This document shows, piece by piece, positions 33,719 through 36,969 of a DNA stretch of 36,969 nt. The stretch is from SM23-32 sp964434535 (GTDB lineage: Bacteria > Planctomycetota > Brocadiia > SM23-32). The position numbers and the translations under genes are program-made. The stretch covers positions 1-36,969 of the forward strand of contig CAYSWA010000022.1 of NCBI GenBank assembly GCA_964434535.1, in the 5' to 3' direction. The stretch's first letter is position 1; every line of letters begins with the position of its first letter. Under the pieces are notes generated by a model. The model did no database searches. It saw nothing but the letters and a program-made list of their open reading frames with translations, and had not been told where the DNA came from.

Positions 33719-34659
33719 TGCTGGACCTCCTTCTTCCCTGCGCCTGTCAGGTGCACGAACACGTCCTCCAGCGTCGGCTTGCAGGTGGCGATCTCAACGA
33801 TGGCCAGCCCCCGGCTCTGGGCGAACTTCACGAGCTCCGTCGCCGTCCGGCCGGGCTTCTCCGTGTAGAGGCGGTAGCCGCCCGCTGCGGCACTCACCCT
33901 TTCCACGCCGGGTAGCGCAGCCAGGTCGATCTCTACCGATCCGTCGGACGCGAAGCTCACCTGGACGTACTGGCTCGACTTCATGGCGTCGCGCAGTTGC
34001 TGCGGCGTGTCGATGGCGGCGATGCGTCCGCCGTTGATGATGGCCACGCGGTCGCAGATCTCCTCGGCCTCGGCCATGTTGTGGGTGGTGAGGAAGACGG
34101 TGATCCTGTCGCGGTTGAGGCCGCGCACGATGCTGCGGATCAGTCGCGCGCTCTGCACGTCGAGGCCGCTGGTCGGCTCGTCCAGGAACAGGATCTCCGG
34201 CCCGCTCACCAGCGCCGAACAGAGCATCAGCCGCTGCCTGAGGCCTTTCGAGAGCGCCCGGGCTTTCTGCTTGCTTCGGTCACCGAGTCCCAACTGCTCC
34301 AGCAGCCGTTCGCCTTCCTCCATGCGGATAGCGCGCGGCACCCCGTGCAGCTCGGCCATGAGCATCACGTTGCGCCAGACGCTCAGGTCCAGGTAGACGT
34401 TGGCCTCCTCGGGAACGATGCCCAGGTGCTCGCGGGCGGCGAGGGGCTCGCGCCGGATGTCGTGGCCCTGGATGGTCGCCGTGCCGTCGGTCGGGTCGAG
34501 GACGCCGGTGAGCATCCGCACGGTCGTCGTCTTGCCGGCGCCGTTGGGACCGAGGAAGCCGAAGATCTCGCCTTCGCCGACGGCGAACTCGACGTGGTCG
34601 ACCGCCGTCAGCTCGCCGAAACGGCGCGTGAGGCCATGCACTTCGATGACGCTGTTCAT
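33715..34659 (-). CDS. ABC transporter ATP-binding protein
   Basis: 314 residues. Walker A is GPNGAGKTTT, the signature LSKGLRQR is slightly non-standard (LSxGxxQR), Walker B is ILFLDEPTSGLD, and the H-loop is LTTHNM. A C-terminal domain of about 90 residues follows, as in DrrA/NatA-like exporter ATPases. The ATG at 34659 overlaps the methyltransferase stop, which sets the start; the upstream extension is out-of-character Arg/Gly-rich. It energises the ABC-2 permease. Confidence 0.92.
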   Translation of the reverse strand: MNSVIEVHGLTRRFGELTAVDHVEFAVGEGEIFGFLGPNGAGKTTTVRMLTGVLDPTDGTATIQGHDIRREPLAAREHLGIVPEEANVYLDLSVWRNVMLMAELHGVPRAIRMEEGERLLEQLGLGDRSKQKARALSKGLRQRLMLCSALVSGPEILFLDEPTSGLDVQSARLIRSIVRGLNRDRITVFLTTHNMAEAEEICDRVAIINGGRIAAIDTPQQLRDAMKSSQYVQVSFASDGSVEIDLAALPGVERVSAAAGGYRLYTEKPGRTATELVKFAQSRGLAIVEIATCKPTLEDVFVHLTGAGKKEVQQ

Positions 34660-35309
34660 GGCTGCTCCTGCCCCTTCTCGAAGATGAGCCAAAGCCCCAG
34701 GCCGGTGTTCGGGTCGTCTTCCGCCAGTGCGGCCTCGCCGAGGACCTCGAAGTCCTCCAGGCCGGCCTCTTCGGCCCATTGCTGAAAGACGTCCCGGCTG
34801 CGGACCTCCCGGAAGGCGCGGACGGCATCCGCTCCCTGGTTACGTACCCCCTCGCGCCGGCGGCGTATGAACTCCCGCCGTGCCCATAGGGGATAGGTGC
34901 TCCCGAGCCCGCCGCCGAGCATGGCCGCCCCGCCCGGGCGCAGCACGCGATGCACTTCCCGCACGCCGGCGGGCCGGTCCTCCCAGAAGAAGATCGAACC
35001 CCGGCTAACCACGAGATCGACGCAGTCGTCGGCCAGCGGCAGTTCCTCCACGCGCCCATGAACGGCCAACGTGCGTCGGCTCAGGCCCAGCTGGGCGGCC
35101 TTTGCCACCGCCCGCGCCAGGGCCTCCCGGTTGGGATCGATCAGGACGAGGACGCTGTCGGACAGACCTGCGAGCGCGAAGGCGAGCGGCCCCTCCCCGC
35201 AGCCCAGGTCCACCCAGACGCCTTCGCGCGGCGTGCACGTCTCGACGATGTCGCGAGCGACGCAGGCGTAGTAGTCGGGCAGTTCCTGCTGAGCCTTCTG
35301 CGACGACAC
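34656..35309 (-). CDS. SAM-dependent methyltransferase (class I)
   Basis: 217 residues. SAM-binding motif I is VWVDLGCGEGPLAFALAG, the acidic residue after beta-2 is in LVLIDPN, and the post-motif regions are LPLADDCVDLVVSRGSIFFW and EVHRVLRPGGAAML, typical of the Methyltransf_11/UbiE type. The N-terminus carries YYACVARDIVE as in methyltransferases of arsenic- and metal-associated clusters, but the substrate is unknown. The GTG at 35309 has AAGGAGAAG upstream, giving a better start than the upstream frame extension. It is translationally coupled to the ABC ATPase. Confidence 0.85.
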   Translation of the reverse strand: MSSQKAQQELPDYYACVARDIVETCTPREGVWVDLGCGEGPLAFALAGLSDSVLVLIDPNREALARAVAKAAQLGLSRRTLAVHGRVEELPLADDCVDLVVSRGSIFFWEDRPAGVREVHRVLRPGGAAMLGGGLGSTYPLWARREFIRRRREGVRNQGADAVRAFREVRSRDVFQQWAEEAGLEDFEVLGEAALAEDDPNTGLGLWLIFEKGQEQP

Positions 35310-35343
35310 GCGCTTCTTCTCCTTCTCACCGGGATGAGGCGCC

Positions 35344-35664
35344 CTACACGGTGACCACCCTGTCCGAGTCCCGGACAAGCTCGTACTGATCCTTGAGCGT
35401 CGAGAGCGGGCAGACTTCCGACCCTTCGGAGTTGCGCAGCTTCAGGCATGCTCCGCAGGCGAGGAACTCGCCTCCCGCGTCGAGCACCTTCTGCGCCTGC
35501 GCTCTCACATCAAACTTCGGGTCTTCGATCTGGTCGATCTCGACGCCTCTGCCTGACAGGAAGACACGAACCTCATCGCCCTGCTCCAGGCTGTAGAGGG
35601 CCAGGCGCAGCGCGTTGAAGACGGTTTCCGGGTCGGTCTGGGTGACGACCATGCCGAGTTTCAT
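35344..35664 (-). CDS. DsrE/DsrF-like family protein
   Basis: 106 residues. The start KLGMVVTQTDPETVFNALRLAL and GDEVRVFLSGRGVEIDQI match small DsrE-like proteins of sulfur trafficking. Two cysteines in FLACGACLKLRNSEG occupy the position of the conserved DsrE active cysteine, and another lies in SEVCPLSTL. It probably carries persulfide or binds a soft metal. An ATG six codons upstream (35682) is an alternative start. It lies between the Cys-rich mini-protein and the methyltransferase. Confidence 0.85.
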   Translation of the reverse strand: MKLGMVVTQTDPETVFNALRLALYSLEQGDEVRVFLSGRGVEIDQIEDPKFDVRAQAQKVLDAGGEFLACGACLKLRNSEGSEVCPLSTLKDQYELVRDSDRVVTV

Positions 35665-35698
35665 CCGACGGGCGCCTTTCATTTACTAGTTTCGGTCG

Positions 35699-35929
35699 TC
35701 AGACGCATGGGTGCTCGGCGACGTCGCCGTGGCACTCCCTGATCTGCTCGGGCGAGCACTCGCCGGGCTTCTTGCCCTGGAGCTTCTCCGGGCGCTCGCA
35801 GCCCTCGGTCTCCACGCAAGGGTGGCCTTCGACGTCGCCGTGGCACTCGCGTATCTGCTCGGGGGAGCAGTCCTCGGGTTCGCCCGTCAACTGATCCGGC
35901 TTCTGACATCCCTTCGTTCCGCCGCCCAT
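35699..35929 (-). CDS. Twin-repeat Cys-rich mini-protein, unknown function
   Basis: 76 residues made of two near-identical units: 8-38 and 44-75, each with GCxxPxxLxGxxPxxC, then SPEQIRECHGDV and HPCV. Each unit has four cysteines (C8, C21, C29, C38; C44, C58, C66, C75) and histidines beside the third and fourth, suggesting one metal or cluster site per unit. No signal peptide. An ideal GGAGGT ribosome site precedes the ATG. It is the first gene of the operon with DsrE-like, methyltransferase and ABC exporter genes. I do not recognise an assigned function; metal or persulfide handling is inference. Confidence 0.85.
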   Translation of the reverse strand: MGGGTKGCQKPDQLTGEPEDCSPEQIRECHGDVEGHPCVETEGCERPEKLQGKKPGECSPEQIRECHGDVAEHPCV

Positions 35930-35970
35930 ACGCGACCTCCTGAACGTTGAAGGAGAAGCGACATGTAAGT

Positions 35971-35984
35971 GTATGCTTAAATAC
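35971..35984. promoter_or_regulatory. Palindromic operator candidate GTAT-N6-ATAC
   Basis: GTATGCTTAAATAC overlaps the -10 box of the minus-strand promoter. Its size, AT-rich core and position resemble operators of ArsR/SmtB-type metal- or thiol-sensing repressors. No such regulator gene is in the window. Confidence 0.45.
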
Positions 35985-36009
35985 TAATCGGCTCCGCCGG
36001 CGCTGTCAA
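35981..36009 (-). promoter_or_regulatory. Promoter of the Cys-rich/DsrE/methyltransferase/ABC operon
   Basis: Minus strand: TTGACA, 17-bp spacer, TAGTAT. It lies just after the end of the RND gene, with a leader of about 45 nt to the ribosome site. Confidence 0.8.
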
Positions 36010-36031
36010 GCGGAAGCGTGCCGGCGGGGAG

Positions 36032-36969
36032 TTACTCGGCCCGTTGCTCGACAGGCGAGCGGTGCCCGCGCGTGAAGAAGACGTAGAGGCAGGGCATCAG
36101 GAACAGGGCCACGGCCATCTCCATGGCGAGCCCGCCGATGGCCCCCACGGCCATCGGCTGGAGCATGTCGCCGCCTTCGCCGAGGTTCAGCGCCAGCGGC
36201 AGGAAGCCCATCATGGTCGTCAGCGTTGTCATAAGGCGCGGTCGCAGGCGTATCTTGGCGGCGTCCACGACGGCCTCGAAGGGGGAGAGGCCCTCGCGCT
36301 CCCGCAGCTCGCCGGCGAACGTCAACAGCAGCACGCCGTCGTTGACCGTGGCGGCGACCACGACCAGCACGCCGATGATGACCGTGGCCCCGAGGGGGAA
36401 GCCCGTCGCATACAGAACATAGACCATTCCGGCAAGGCAGAAAGGCACGCTGCCCAAAATGAGAGCCGGCAGCTTGACGCTGTTGAACTGGACCGTCAGG
36501 ATGATGAAGGCGAAGAAAAGGGCGAAGGCGAGGACGGCCAGGACCGTGTCCTTCATGTCGGCCATCATCTCGGCCCGGCCGCCGAATTTGAACTCGTAGC
36601 CCGCCGGGCGCTCGATGTCATCGAGCAGACCACGAAGTGTGCTGACGGCCCCCGCCAAGTCGGCGCCGATGACGTCCGCCTCCACGGTGACCTGCTTGGT
36701 CTGGTTCTCGCGGCTGATTTCCAACGGCCCCACTTCGGGGTGCACGGCGGCCACGTCGCGCAGGCGAAGCGTCTCCCCCTGGGCGCACCTCAACGGCAGG
36801 TTGGCCACCGCCTCGCGGCTGTCGAGCTTCACCTCCGGCACCAGCACACGGATGTCGAAGTATTCCGAACCCTCCCGGTAGCGCGTCGGCACGGTTCCGG
36901 TGATAAGGGTCCGTAGCGAGTTGGCCACCTCGGCGACCGAGATGCCCAGTTCGGCGGCCTTGGTCCGGT
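36032..36969 (-). CDS. RND efflux pump inner-membrane subunit (N-terminus beyond window)
   Basis: The frame runs off the right edge; about 312 C-terminal residues are visible. They include the second periplasmic porter region (AELGISVAEVANSLRTLITG; RLRDVAAVHPEVGPLEISREN) and the final transmembrane block, AFALFFAFIILTVQFNSVKLPALI, VIIGVLVVVAATVNDGVLLL, and RLRPRLMTTLTTMMGFLPLAL. The usual NNAIVLV segment of AcrB-like pumps is VNDGVLLL. It belongs to the AcrB/CusA superfamily; the substrate class cannot be assigned from this part. Confidence 0.93.
   Translation of the reverse strand, partial: RTKAAELGISVAEVANSLRTLITGTVPTRYREGSEYFDIRVLVPEVKLDSREAVANLPLRCAQGETLRLRDVAAVHPEVGPLEISRENQTKQVTVEADVIGADLAGAVSTLRGLLDDIERPAGYEFKFGGRAEMMADMKDTVLAVLAFALFFAFIILTVQFNSVKLPALILGSVPFCLAGMVYVLYATGFPLGATVIIGVLVVVAATVNDGVLLLTFAGELREREGLSPFEAVVDAAKIRLRPRLMTTLTTMMGFLPLALNLGEGGDMLQPMAVGAIGGLAMEMAVALFLMPCLYVFFTRGHRSPVEQRAE

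Overview
The window is GC-rich, tightly packed bacterial DNA with many 4-8 nt gene overlaps and several good TTGACA/17 bp/TATAAT-like promoters. The gene content (group 4 [NiFe]-hydrogenase with Mrp-type antiporter subunits, two-gene glycine dehydrogenase GcvPA/GcvPB, RarA, zinc-ribbon rhomboid) suggests an anaerobic or facultatively anaerobic uncultured lineage, perhaps Planctomycetota, Armatimonadota or a related candidate phylum. No marker here fixes the taxon.

Layout. 1-3.5 kb: a 3'-truncated recQ, a graveyard of gene tails (lectin/GH43-like tail, MsrA tail), a class II tRNA-Leu(GAG) with a near-consensus promoter, and a family 9 glycosyltransferase. 3.7-5.0 kb: a DUF445 membrane protein and a small basic membrane protein. 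4.9-7.8 kb: a lower-GC 2.69 kb insert bracketed by a perfect 78-bp direct repeat. It carries one gene, with its own promoter, for an unusual chimera: TAXI-type periplasmic binding domain, two-TM pore with a non-canonical filter, and a cytoplasmic RCK/TrkA-N region. 7.7-9.1 kb: a class I/II aminotransferase.

9.1-23.6 kb: one long minus-strand operon, read from 23617 down to 9131, with 18 genes. In order they encode AsrA/HydB-like and AsrB/HydG-like electron-input subunits, a truncated NuoG/FwdB-like molybdopterin-family protein, a CooF-like four-cluster ferredoxin, NuoH-, NuoB-, NuoC- and NuoD-like hydrogenase core subunits, two large antiporter-type subunits with the small Mrp-like subunits, a NuoI-like ferredoxin with an added zinc ribbon, and a HycI-type maturation protease. 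The large subunit keeps both CxxC motifs and a C-terminal tail after DPCYSCTER, so it should be a true hydrogenase and a substrate for that protease. I infer a membrane complex coupling NAD(P)H or ferredoxin oxidation and H2 turnover to Na+/H+ transport. A response regulator and a hybrid histidine kinase lie directly upstream on the same strand.

25.7-32.8 kb (plus strand): rarA, a zinc-ribbon rhomboid, then the glycine cleavage operon gcvT-gcvH-gcvPA-gcvPB behind its own promoter. Two decayed genes flank it: a 19-codon DUF433 stub at 28.3 kb and a receiver-domain fragment antisense to the gcvPB 3' end. 33-36 kb (minus strand): an operon with a twin-repeat Cys-rich mini-protein, a DsrE-like protein, a methyltransferase and an ABC exporter pair, led by a promoter whose -10 overlaps a GTAT-N6-ATAC palindrome. 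The window ends inside an RND efflux pump gene.
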